Origin: JBEIFW01 sp044370695
GTDB taxonomy: Bacteria; Actinomycetota; Acidimicrobiia; Acidimicrobiales; Ilumatobacteraceae
DNA: 13,070 nt
Direction: 5' to 3'
Assembly (NCBI GenBank): GCA_044370695.1
Contig: JBILVB010000109.1
Coordinates: forward strand, 1 to 13,070
The translations under genes and the position numbers were made by a program. The number at the start of each line of letters is the position of its first letter. Positions within the stretch are counted from its first letter, which is position 1. Below the pieces are notes generated by a model, which searched no databases, was not told the DNA's origin, and worked only from the letters and a program-made list of their open reading frames with translations. This document shows, in pieces, positions 6,045-12,637 of this stretch.

Positions 6045-8120
6045 CTACCGGCGGGCCTTGAGGTCCTTGAAGCCCTTGCCGTCGGCCACGAGCTGCTCGA
6101 TCAGCGCGGCAGGCTGCCAGTGCTCACCGCGATGGGCGTTGGCCCGCAACGTCTCGAGCACGTTCGCGAGCCCGAGATGGTCGCCCCACCACATCGGCCC
6201 GCCCCGGTACTGGGGCCAGTTGTAGCCGGCGACCCAGATCACGTCGATGTCCGACGGCCGGATGGCCTTGCCCTCGGCGAGGATCTTGGCGCCCTCGTTG
6301 ATCATCGGCAGGATCAAGCGCTCGACGATCTCGTCGGTGGTGAAGCTGCGCTGCTGGCGACCGGCCCGCTCGGCGAACTCGCGCACGAGCCCCTCGGTCA
6401 CCGGCGACGGCGTGGCGTTCCGGTCGGCGTCGTAGTCGTAGTAGCCCCCACCGGTCTTCTGGCCCCGCCGGTCGAGCTCGCACAACCGGTCGCGCAGCGT
6501 CTCACCCTTGGAGCGCTCCTTCACCCAGCCGATGTCGAGGCCGGCGAGGTCCATCATCTGGAACGGGCCCATGGCGAAGCCGAACTCGTACAAGGCTCGG
6601 TCGACGTCCCACGGCATGGCGCCTTCCTCGATGAGGGCCTGGGCCTCCTTGGCCCGCTGGGCCAACATCCGGTTGCCGACGAAGCCGGGGCACACGCCGA
6701 CGAGCGCGGCGATCTTGCCGATCTTCTTCGAGATCTGCATGGCGGTGTTGATCACCTCGGCCGAGGTGTGGTCGGCCCGGACCACCTCGACGAGGCGCAT
6801 CACGTTGGCCGGCGAGAAGAAGTGCATCCCGATCACGGCCTCGGGCCGGGTGGTGGCCGTGGCGATCTCGTCGATGTCGAGCGCACTGGTGTTGGTGGCG
6901 AGCACCGCGCCCGGCTTGCAGATGGCGTCGAGGCGGGCGAACACGTCTTTCTTGATGTCCATCCGCTCGAACACCGCCTCCACGACCAGGTCGACGGTGG
7001 CGAGGTCCTCGAGCGCGAGCGACGGGGTGATCATGGCCATCCGCCGGTCGACGTCGGCCAGGGGGAACCGGCCGTTGCGGGCGCTGCGCTCGTAGTTGGC
7101 CCGCACCACCGCCAGGCCCCGGTCGAGCGCCGCCTGCGTGGTCTCGACGATCGTGACCGGGATGCCGGCGTTCACGAAGTTCATCGTGATCCCGCCGCCC
7201 ATCGTGCCGGCACCGATCACACCCACCGAACGAACCGGGACGGTCGGGGTGTCGGCGGGGACGTCGGGGATCTTCCACACCTCGCGCTCTGCGAAGAACT
7301 GGTAGCGCTGCGCCGCCGACTCCGAGCTGGTGACGAGCGTGCCGAACAGGCGCCGCTCCACCCCGAGGCCGTCGGCGAAGGGCAGGTTCACCGCCGCCTC
7401 GACACACTGGATGATCGCCTCGGGTGCCTTGAAGCCCCGGAACTTCTTCGCATTGGCGGCCCGGAACGCAGCGAACTCCTCGGCCGGCATCGCCGGCACC
7501 GGGCGCTCGCTCACCTTGGCCAGCGGTGCCCCCTCGGCCACGATCCGCCGGGCGTAGGCGACGGCGTCGGCCCGCAGCGACCCCTCGGCGGCGAGCGCGT
7601 CGACCAGGCCCATGGCCAGGCATTCGGCCGCGGGGACGTGGGTGCCGGCGGTCATCATCTCCAACGCCCGCAACGGCCCCGAGATGCGCGGGAGGCGCTG
7701 CGTGCCGCCGGCGCCGGGCAGCAGGCCGAGGTTCACCTCGGGCAGGCCGCACCGGGCGCTCGGCACGGCGATGCGGTAGTGCGCGCACAGCGCGACCTCG
7801 AGCCCGCCACCGAGGGCGGTGCCGTGGATGGCGGCCACCACCGGCTTGGTGGAGGACTCCATCATCTCCTGGACCTCGAACAGGCTGGCGCCCCTGGCCG
7901 CACCGCCGAACTCGGTGATGTCGGCCCCGGCGATGAACGTGCGTCCGGCGCAGATCAGCACGATGGCCGTGGCCGCCGGGTCGGCGATGGCGGCGGCGAA
8001 GGCGTGGTAGAGCCCGTCGCGCACCGGGGCGCTGAGGGCGTTGACCGGCGGCGAGTCGAGCGTGATGACGGCGACGTCGCCCTCGAGCGAGCAGTCGGTG
8101 ACCTCGTTGATGGCGGGCAT
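6045..8120 (-). CDS. Bifunctional enoyl-CoA hydratase / 3-hydroxyacyl-CoA dehydrogenase
   Basis: This 691-residue enzyme carries out two consecutive beta-oxidation steps: hydration of a trans-2-enoyl-CoA and NAD-dependent oxidation of the L-3-hydroxyacyl-CoA. The N-terminal crotonase domain (about 1-190) shows the oxyanion-hole region TFIAGADI and both catalytic glutamates, Glu108 (GLEVAL) and Glu128 (PEVNLG), with the usual 20-residue spacing. The dehydrogenase half opens with the NAD-binding loop GAGTMG at 303-308, has the catalytic region GMHFFSP with His433, and PGFVGNR near residue 477, followed by two C-terminal helical domains. The hydratase-first fusion and length resemble the peroxisomal L-bifunctional (MFE-1) type and are a little shorter than E. 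coli FadB or FadJ. The ATG at 8120 was chosen; a GTG at 8141 adds seven residues but lacks support. It is divergent from the thiolase, its natural partner, and leads the unit continuing into the oxidase and amidohydrolase. Confidence 0.93.
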   Translation of the reverse strand: MPAINEVTDCSLEGDVAVITLDSPPVNALSAPVRDGLYHAFAAAIADPAATAIVLICAGRTFIAGADITEFGGAARGASLFEVQEMMESSTKPVVAAIHGTALGGGLEVALCAHYRIAVPSARCGLPEVNLGLLPGAGGTQRLPRISGPLRALEMMTAGTHVPAAECLAMGLVDALAAEGSLRADAVAYARRIVAEGAPLAKVSERPVPAMPAEEFAAFRAANAKKFRGFKAPEAIIQCVEAAVNLPFADGLGVERRLFGTLVTSSESAAQRYQFFAEREVWKIPDVPADTPTVPVRSVGVIGAGTMGGGITMNFVNAGIPVTIVETTQAALDRGLAVVRANYERSARNGRFPLADVDRRMAMITPSLALEDLATVDLVVEAVFERMDIKKDVFARLDAICKPGAVLATNTSALDIDEIATATTRPEAVIGMHFFSPANVMRLVEVVRADHTSAEVINTAMQISKKIGKIAALVGVCPGFVGNRMLAQRAKEAQALIEEGAMPWDVDRALYEFGFAMGPFQMMDLAGLDIGWVKERSKGETLRDRLCELDRRGQKTGGGYYDYDADRNATPSPVTEGLVREFAERAGRQQRSFTTDEIVERLILPMINEGAKILAEGKAIRPSDIDVIWVAGYNWPQYRGGPMWWGDHLGLANVLETLRANAHRGEHWQPAALIEQLVADGKGFKDLKARR

Positions 8121-8126
8121 GGGAAG

Positions 8127-8132
8127 ATCTTG
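8127..8132 (-). promoter_or_regulatory. Candidate -10-like hexamer (CAAGAT) before the bifunctional gene
   Basis: On the minus strand CAAGAT is followed by 6 nt (CTTCCC) and the ATG at 8120, which would give a leaderless mRNA. It matches TANNNT except for the first base. It lies inside the longer GTG-start reading, so it favours the ATG. Confidence 0.28.
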
Positions 8133-8144
8133 CACCGGCACCGG

Positions 8145-8166
8145 GGCAGGTCACACACTTCCTGCC
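8145..8166. promoter_or_regulatory. 22-bp dyad, candidate operator between divergent beta-oxidation genes
   Basis: GGCAGG (8145-8150) and CCTGCC (8161-8166) are perfect inverted arms around a 10-nt spacer (TCACACACTT). The dyad lies in the 86-bp region between the bifunctional gene and the thiolase, upstream of the proposed -10 of the former (around its -35) and near the likely promoter of the latter. A TetR-type repressor responding to acyl-CoA is a reasonable candidate for binding, but no regulator gene is in the window and the arms are short. Confidence 0.35.
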
Positions 8167-8206
8167 ACAGCGCCCGCCCGGGGCCGCTGATCAGAGGGGA
8201 ACCTGC

Positions 8207-9382
8207 ATGCGCGAAGCCGTCATCGTCTCCTACGCCCGTACCGGCCTCGCCAAGGCCGCTCGGGGTGGGTTCAACGCCACACCGGCCATGACCATGGCCG
8301 CCCACGCCATCAAGCACGCCGTGGCCAAGGCCGGCGTCGAGCCCGAGGCCGTCGAGGACGTCTACCTCGGCAACGGGGCCCACGGCGCCGGCAACCTGGC
8401 CCGCCTGTCGGGCCTGCTCGCCGGCCTGCCCGTCACCACCGCCGGGGCCACCATCCAGCGGCACTGCTCGTCGGGTCTCAACTCGATCGCCCTGGCCGCC
8501 AACTACATCAAGCAGGACGGCGCCGACATCGTGGTCGCCGGCGGCGTCGAGTCGATCTCGATGCCGAACCCCGGCTTCGGCGGCGCCCCCAACATGGACC
8601 CGCACCTCACCGAGATGTACCCCGCGATCTACATGGCCATGATCGAGACGGCCGACATCGTGGCCCAGCGCTACGGCGTCAGCCGCGACTACCAGGACGA
8701 GTACTCGCTGCAGTCCCAGCAGCGCATCGCCCGGGCCCAGGCCAACGGCTTGTTCGACGACGAGATCGTCCCGATGGCCACGAAGATGATGGTGGTCAAC
8801 AACGAGACCAAGGAGACCTCGCTCGTCGACAAGATCGTCGACCGCGACGAGTGCAACCGGGCCGACACCACCGCCGAGGGCCTGGCCAAGCTGAAGCCGG
8901 TGCGCGGCGAGGGGAACTTCATCACGGCCGGCAACGCCAGCCAGCTCTCCGACGGCGCCGCTGCGGTCGTGATGATGGAGGCCAAGGAGGCCGAGCGCCG
9001 GGGCCTGCAGCCGATGGGCGCGTTCAAGGGCTGGGCCGTCGCCGGGTGCGAGCCCGACGAGATGGGGATCGGGCCGGTGTTCGCCGTGCCGAAGCTGCTC
9101 GAGCGCCACGGCCTCACCGTCGACGACATCGACCTGTGGGAGCTCAACGAGGCCTTCGCCAGCCAGTGCCTCTACAGCCGTGACCGCCTCGGGATCGACC
9201 CCGAGAAGTACAACGTCAACGGCGGCTCGATCGCCATCGGCCACCCCTTCGGCATGACCGGCAGCCGCTGCGCCGGCCACATCCTCCAGGAAGGCCAGCG
9301 CCGCAAGGCCCGCTGGGGTGTCGTCACGATGTGCATCGGTGGCGGCCAGGGCGCAGCCGGCCTGTTCGAGATCTACTCCTGA
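8207..9382 (+). CDS. Thiolase (acetyl-CoA C-acyltransferase)
   Basis: A 391-residue thiolase, the usual family length, which cleaves 3-ketoacyl-CoA with CoA to acetyl-CoA and a shortened acyl-CoA, or runs the reverse condensation. The acyl-carrying nucleophile is Cys87 in QRHCSSG, the base is His346 in GHPFGMTG, and the second active-site cysteine is Cys376 in MCIGGGQG. The NEAFA motif before His346 is also present, so the active site is complete. The degradative thiolase-I type is more likely than an acetoacetyl-CoA synthase, given the divergent hydratase/dehydrogenase next door, but chain-length preference cannot be told. Unlike most starts here, the ATG at 8207 has a strong Shine-Dalgarno AGAGGGGA at 8193-8200, so it is made from a leadered mRNA. 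A strong hairpin follows the stop. Confidence 0.95.
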   Translation: MREAVIVSYARTGLAKAARGGFNATPAMTMAAHAIKHAVAKAGVEPEAVEDVYLGNGAHGAGNLARLSGLLAGLPVTTAGATIQRHCSSGLNSIALAANYIKQDGADIVVAGGVESISMPNPGFGGAPNMDPHLTEMYPAIYMAMIETADIVAQRYGVSRDYQDEYSLQSQQRIARAQANGLFDDEIVPMATKMMVVNNETKETSLVDKIVDRDECNRADTTAEGLAKLKPVRGEGNFITAGNASQLSDGAAAVVMMEAKEAERRGLQPMGAFKGWAVAGCEPDEMGIGPVFAVPKLLERHGLTVDDIDLWELNEAFASQCLYSRDRLGIDPEKYNVNGGSIAIGHPFGMTGSRCAGHILQEGQRRKARWGVVTMCIGGGQGAAGLFEIYS

Positions 9383-9396
9383 TCCGTCCGGATCCA

Positions 9397-9435
9397 CGCA
9401 TCGGCCCGGCGGGTGTCCCCCGCCGGGCCGATGCG
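9397..9435. terminator. 17-bp perfect hairpin between convergent genes
   Basis: The arms at 9397-9413 and 9419-9435 are perfectly complementary (17 bp, nearly all G/C) around a 5-nt loop TGTCC. It lies 14 nt after the thiolase stop and 18 nt before the end of the convergent hydrolase gene, the expected place for a bidirectional terminator. No T-tract is present on either side, so it is of the I-shaped type common in actinobacteria. Confidence 0.75.
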
Positions 9436-9453
9436 CGTCCGGACCCGATTCGC

Positions 9454-10533
9454 TCAGGCCGCGAGCACGAAGCTCGACCCGACGGCGTTGGTCTCGAAGG
9501 CGCCGGGCAGGGCGGCCGCCAGGCGGTGCTGCGCCTTCCACCCGGTGCAGTGGGCGGGCACGAGCAACTCGGGAGCCAACTGCGAGAACGCCTCCACGGT
9601 CGGGGTGATGATCGGCTCGAACGCCGGGCCCGACAGGTGGAACCCGCCGAGCAGGGCATGGAGGTGCTCGACCCCGGTGAGGCGCAGGGCGTGGCGGGCG
9701 ATGTTCACCGCGCCGGCGTGACCGCAGCCGGTGATCACCACCAGGCCCCGGCCCCGGACGTGCACGACGAGCGCCTGGTCGTCGCGGATCCACGGGTCGG
9801 GTTCCCAGCCGTCGTGCCGCAGTGCTTCGTGGAAGGGGAAGCCCTGCTCGAACTCGGTGGTGCGATCGACTTCGCCGGTGACGAGCACGCACCCGTCGAG
9901 CAGCAGCGACGGCTCGCGCCGCTCGATCACCGTGAAGCCCTCGGCCTCGAGCGCGCGGCGCGACACGGTGGGCAGCAGCACCTCGGGCGCGCCCGGCACG
10001 GCGACACGCCGCTGGGTCCACACCAGCGGGTGCACGGTGAGGGGCAGGCCGCCGTGGCGCCGCCGGAGCCGGGCCAGCCCGGTGAACCCGCCGGCGTGGT
10101 CGAAATGACCGTGGGACCGCACGACGGCTTCGACGGCCCCGATGTCGACCCCGAGGCGCTCGGCGTTGCCCGCCATGCCCTCGGGCGACACGCCGGTGTC
10201 GAACAGCAGCGTGTGGGTGCGCTCACCCCGCCGGACGGTCACCAGGGCCGAGAAGCCGTGCTCGGCGACCATGCCGCCGAAGGTCTGCCCGCCGTGGAAA
10301 TGCGGGTGGTCCACCCGGGGCAGGCGGCCCCCGCCGGCGCGCCGTACTCGGGGCCCGTCGGGGAGGATCCCGTCGTAGCTGTTGTCCATCAACGTCGTGA
10401 TGACGACCTCGTCGACGGGTTCGAGCCGGATCGGGTCGGTCGCCGGCCCCTCGGCCGGCCGGGGCCGTGCAGCAGCGGCCTCGGCCGCATGGTCGTGGCC
10501 GCCGTGGACGTGGTCGTCGTGGCCGTCGCACAT
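9454..10533 (-). CDS. Metallo-beta-lactamase-fold hydrolase (COG1237-like) with His-rich N-terminus
   Basis: A 359-residue MBL-fold enzyme. The zinc ligand motif HGHFDH is at residues 141-146, with further histidines at 272 (GCGHAG), 299 (GGFHLSG) and 328 (PAHCTGW). These downstream motifs and the EHGFSALV...LFDTG lead-in resemble the group annotated as 7,8-dihydropterin-6-yl-methyl-4-(ribofuranosyl)aminobenzene phosphate synthase relatives, whose bacterial members mostly have no proven role. The N-terminus is unusual: MCDGHDDHVHGGHDH has five His and several Asp in 15 residues before a low-complexity Ala/Pro linker, and the domain itself starts near residue 40. I chose the ATG at 10533 because TACGGT lies 8 nt before it. 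A GTG at 10563 would add ten residues with two more cysteines. It is convergent with the thiolase and sits downstream of serA and the DUF6941-like gene. Confidence 0.82.
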   Translation of the reverse strand: MCDGHDDHVHGGHDHAAEAAAARPRPAEGPATDPIRLEPVDEVVITTLMDNSYDGILPDGPRVRRAGGGRLPRVDHPHFHGGQTFGGMVAEHGFSALVTVRRGERTHTLLFDTGVSPEGMAGNAERLGVDIGAVEAVVRSHGHFDHAGGFTGLARLRRRHGGLPLTVHPLVWTQRRVAVPGAPEVLLPTVSRRALEAEGFTVIERREPSLLLDGCVLVTGEVDRTTEFEQGFPFHEALRHDGWEPDPWIRDDQALVVHVRGRGLVVITGCGHAGAVNIARHALRLTGVEHLHALLGGFHLSGPAFEPIITPTVEAFSQLAPELLVPAHCTGWKAQHRLAAALPGAFETNAVGSSFVLAA

Positions 10534-10541
10534 GCCGCAGC

Positions 10542-10547
10542 ACCGTA
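10542..10547 (-). promoter_or_regulatory. Candidate -10 element (TACGGT) before the MBL-fold gene
   Basis: TACGGT on the minus strand fits TANNNT and is 8 nt from the ATG at 10533, with no ribosome binding site between. It supports that start and an mRNA with little or no leader. An adjacent 5-bp inverted repeat (10548-10560, CCGGT-CGG-ACCGG) may be a weak terminator for the gene upstream or an operator. Confidence 0.35.
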
Positions 10548-10585
10548 CCGGTCGGACCGGCACCGGACCCGCGCCGGCACGAGGG

Positions 10586-11005
10586 TCAGATCCGCAGCGG
10601 TGGGGGGCTGGCGAGCACGTACAGCGTGAGGCGCTGTGCGGGCTCGCCGTCCAGCGAGACGCTCAGGTCGTAGCGCCCCGGACCGGTGACGACGAGCGGC
10701 GACAGGTCGAGCGCCGCCGGGAACAGCACCTCGCCGACCACCTGCTCGACGAGATCACCGGGGTGCAGGTTGCCGTCGATCGCGCCGACGACGGTGGCCG
10801 TGTCGATCTCGGTGACCTTCACCGAGAACGAGTGGTCGCCGTCGAGGTCGAACGCCGGGAGCTCGAACACCAGCGCCAGATAGCAGTCGAGCCCGCTCGG
10901 GAACTCGCTGCGGTACAGCGTCGTGATCCCCCCGCTGACGATCGTCAGCAGCCCGTCGCGCACCTGCGCGAAATCGCACAGCACAGCCGCCTGGACGGAC
11001 CCCAC
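10586..11005 (-). CDS. DUF6941-like conserved hypothetical protein
   Basis: A 139-residue soluble protein starting at GTG 11005. The N-terminal signature AAVLCDFAQVRDGLLTIVSGGITTLYR (residues 6-32) is what I recognise from a widespread actinobacterial family of unknown function (DUF6941). The rest alternates short beta-strand-like segments (YLALVFEL, HSFSVKVTEI, YDLSVSLDG), suggesting a beta-sandwich; there are no membrane helices, signal peptide or catalytic motif. It starts only 6 nt after the serA stop, so the two are probably cotranscribed and translationally coupled; no ribosome binding site is visible. Whether the link to serine synthesis is functional is unknown. Confidence 0.75.
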   Translation of the reverse strand: MGSVQAAVLCDFAQVRDGLLTIVSGGITTLYRSEFPSGLDCYLALVFELPAFDLDGDHSFSVKVTEIDTATVVGAIDGNLHPGDLVEQVVGEVLFPAALDLSPLVVTGPGRYDLSVSLDGEPAQRLTLYVLASPPPLRI

Positions 11006-11011
11006 GACGGC

Positions 11012-12577
11012 TCAGCCGGCGAGCTCGTGGACCGACACGATGCCCGGCACCGCCCGGAGCGTCGCGAGCACGTCGGCCGGCACCTCGCTGGCGACGGCGA
11101 TCACCATGAGCGCGCTGCCCGGAGCATGCGACCGCCCCACACCCATGTCGGCGATGTTGACCTGGGCCCGTCCCAGCTCGGTGCCGACGACACCGATCAT
11201 GCCGGGCCGGTCGTCGTTGCGAACCACGAGCATGTGCGGCGCGGGAGGCAGGTCCATCGAGTGATCGTCGACCATCACCAGACGATGATCGCCGCGGCGG
11301 CCGTGCAACGTGCCGGCGATGGCATGGTCACCGCCCCGGATGGTCACCAGATTCACGTAGTCCGACGAGTGCGAGGTCTTCGTCTCGCGCACCTCGACAC
11401 CTCGCTCGTCGGCCACCTGCGGGGCGTTGACGTAGGTGACCGGATCTGCGCTCTGCGCGCCGAACAAGCCCTTCTGCACCGCAAGCGTGAGGATCCGCGT
11501 GTCGTAGTCGGCGATGTCGCCTTCGTAGGTGATCTCGACGGTCTCGGGCAGCCCCTCGGCAAGACCGGCGAACAGCCGGCCGAGACGCTCGGCGAGCGGC
11601 AGGAAGGGCCGCACGGTCTCGGAGGCCTCGGCCGCTGCCACGTTCACGGCGAACGGGACGAAATCCCCGGCGAGTGCCAGCTGCACCATCTGGGCGATCG
11701 TGTCGCCCGCTTTGTCCTGTGCCTCCCGTGTGGAGGCGCCGAGATGCGGGGTGACCACCACGGCATCGAGGTCGAACAGCGGTGACGACGTGGTCGGTTC
11801 AGTGGCGAACACGTCGAGCGCGGCGCCGGCGATGCGGCCGTCGCGCACGAACTCGGCGAGCGCCTCCTCGTCGACGATGCCCCCGCGGGCCACGTTGATC
11901 ACCCGCAGCTCCGGCTTCGCCTTGGACAACAGGTCGCGACCGATCAGACCGGTGGTGTCCTTGGTCTTGGGCAGGTGGACCGTCAGGAAGTCGGCCTCGG
12001 CGACGGCTTGGTCGAGCGACACCGGCTCCACCCCCATCTGGCGGGCCCGCTCGGCCGACACGTACGGGTCGTAGGCGATGAGCCGCATACCGAAGCCACG
12101 CGCCCGTTCGGCCACGAGCTTGCCGATGCGACCGAGCCCGATCACGGCGAGCGTCTTGTCGGCCAGTTCCACCCCTTCCCACTTGGAGCGTTCCCACCGT
12201 CCGGCCTTGAGCGCAGCATGGGCCTGGGGCACGTTGCGCGCCTGCGCGAGCAGCAGCGCCATGGTGTGCTCGGCCGCCGAGACGATGTTCGACTGCGGCG
12301 CGTTGACGACCATCACCCCCTGTCGGGTGGCGGCGTCGACGTCGACGTTGTCGAGCCCGATCCCGGCCCGGCCGACCACGACGAGGTCACGACCGGCCGC
12401 CAGGGCCTCGGCGTCGACCGTCGTCGCCGACCGGATGATCAGCGCCTGTGCTCCGGGCAGCGCCGCCAAGAACGCGTCCCGCGACGACCCGAGGGCGACG
12501 TCGACGTCGTGTCCGGCCGAGCGCAGCAGGTCGAGCCCACCCTCGGCGATCTCCTCGGTGACCAGGATTCGTGCCAT
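11012..12577 (-). CDS. serA: D-3-phosphoglycerate dehydrogenase (long, ACT-domain form)
   Basis: This 521-residue cytoplasmic enzyme oxidises 3-phosphoglycerate to 3-phosphohydroxypyruvate with NAD, the first step of serine synthesis. The substrate and NAD domains span about 1-315, with the NAD loop GLGRIG at 147-152 and the catalytic set Arg231 (NVARGG), Glu260 (FATEP) and His278 (TPHLG), close to the positions in the Mycobacterium tuberculosis enzyme. An intervening regulatory (ASB) domain runs about 320-445. A C-terminal ACT domain (about 449-521, RNDDRPGMIG) normally binds serine for feedback inhibition. The ATG at 12577 gives the family N-terminus; an in-frame start 14 codons earlier adds non-conserved residues. 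CAGACT lies 7 nt before it. A DUF6941-like gene follows 6 nt after its stop. Confidence 0.95.
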   Translation of the reverse strand: MARILVTEEIAEGGLDLLRSAGHDVDVALGSSRDAFLAALPGAQALIIRSATTVDAEALAAGRDLVVVGRAGIGLDNVDVDAATRQGVMVVNAPQSNIVSAAEHTMALLLAQARNVPQAHAALKAGRWERSKWEGVELADKTLAVIGLGRIGKLVAERARGFGMRLIAYDPYVSAERARQMGVEPVSLDQAVAEADFLTVHLPKTKDTTGLIGRDLLSKAKPELRVINVARGGIVDEEALAEFVRDGRIAGAALDVFATEPTTSSPLFDLDAVVVTPHLGASTREAQDKAGDTIAQMVQLALAGDFVPFAVNVAAAEASETVRPFLPLAERLGRLFAGLAEGLPETVEITYEGDIADYDTRILTLAVQKGLFGAQSADPVTYVNAPQVADERGVEVRETKTSHSSDYVNLVTIRGGDHAIAGTLHGRRGDHRLVMVDDHSMDLPPAPHMLVVRNDDRPGMIGVVGTELGRAQVNIADMGVGRSHAPGSALMVIAVASEVPADVLATLRAVPGIVSVHELAG

Positions 12578-12584
12578 CGCCCCA

Positions 12585-12590
12585 AGTCTG
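12585..12590 (-). promoter_or_regulatory. Candidate -10-like hexamer (CAGACT) before serA
   Basis: CAGACT on the minus strand is 7 nt before the ATG at 12577 and is identical to the hexamer before the FAD oxidase gene. It deviates from TANNNT at the first base. GGGG in the spacer could alternatively act as a weak ribosome binding site. Confidence 0.22.
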
Positions 12591-12620
12591 CCCGGAGCGG
12601 GGTCCGCTCGTGAAAGCATT

Positions 12621-12635
12621 CCCGAGCGACTCGGG
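12621..12635 (-). terminator. Small hairpin after the unidentified upstream gene
   Basis: CCCGAG (12621-12626) and CTCGGG (12630-12635) form a 6-bp stem around a 3-nt loop, 2 nt after the stop codon at 12640-12638. It could terminate that gene ahead of serA. The stem is short and no T-tract follows. Confidence 0.35.
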
Positions 12636-12637
12636 GC

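Noticed and set aside
8121..8141. GTG at 8141 as start of the bifunctional enzyme
   Set aside because: It adds seven non-conserved residues, has no ribosome binding site, and overlaps the hexamer proposed as the -10 for the ATG at 8120.
5235..8291. A plus-strand open frame of 1018 codons opposite the oxidase and bifunctional genes
   Set aside because: It is the antisense shadow of two well-supported enzymes in GC-rich DNA, rich in Gly/His/Val/Asp/Arg with no domain motif.
7955..10021. A minus-strand open frame of 688 codons across the thiolase and neighbouring genes
   Set aside because: It runs antisense to the complete thiolase and in a wrong frame through the MBL-fold and bifunctional genes, with no family resemblance.
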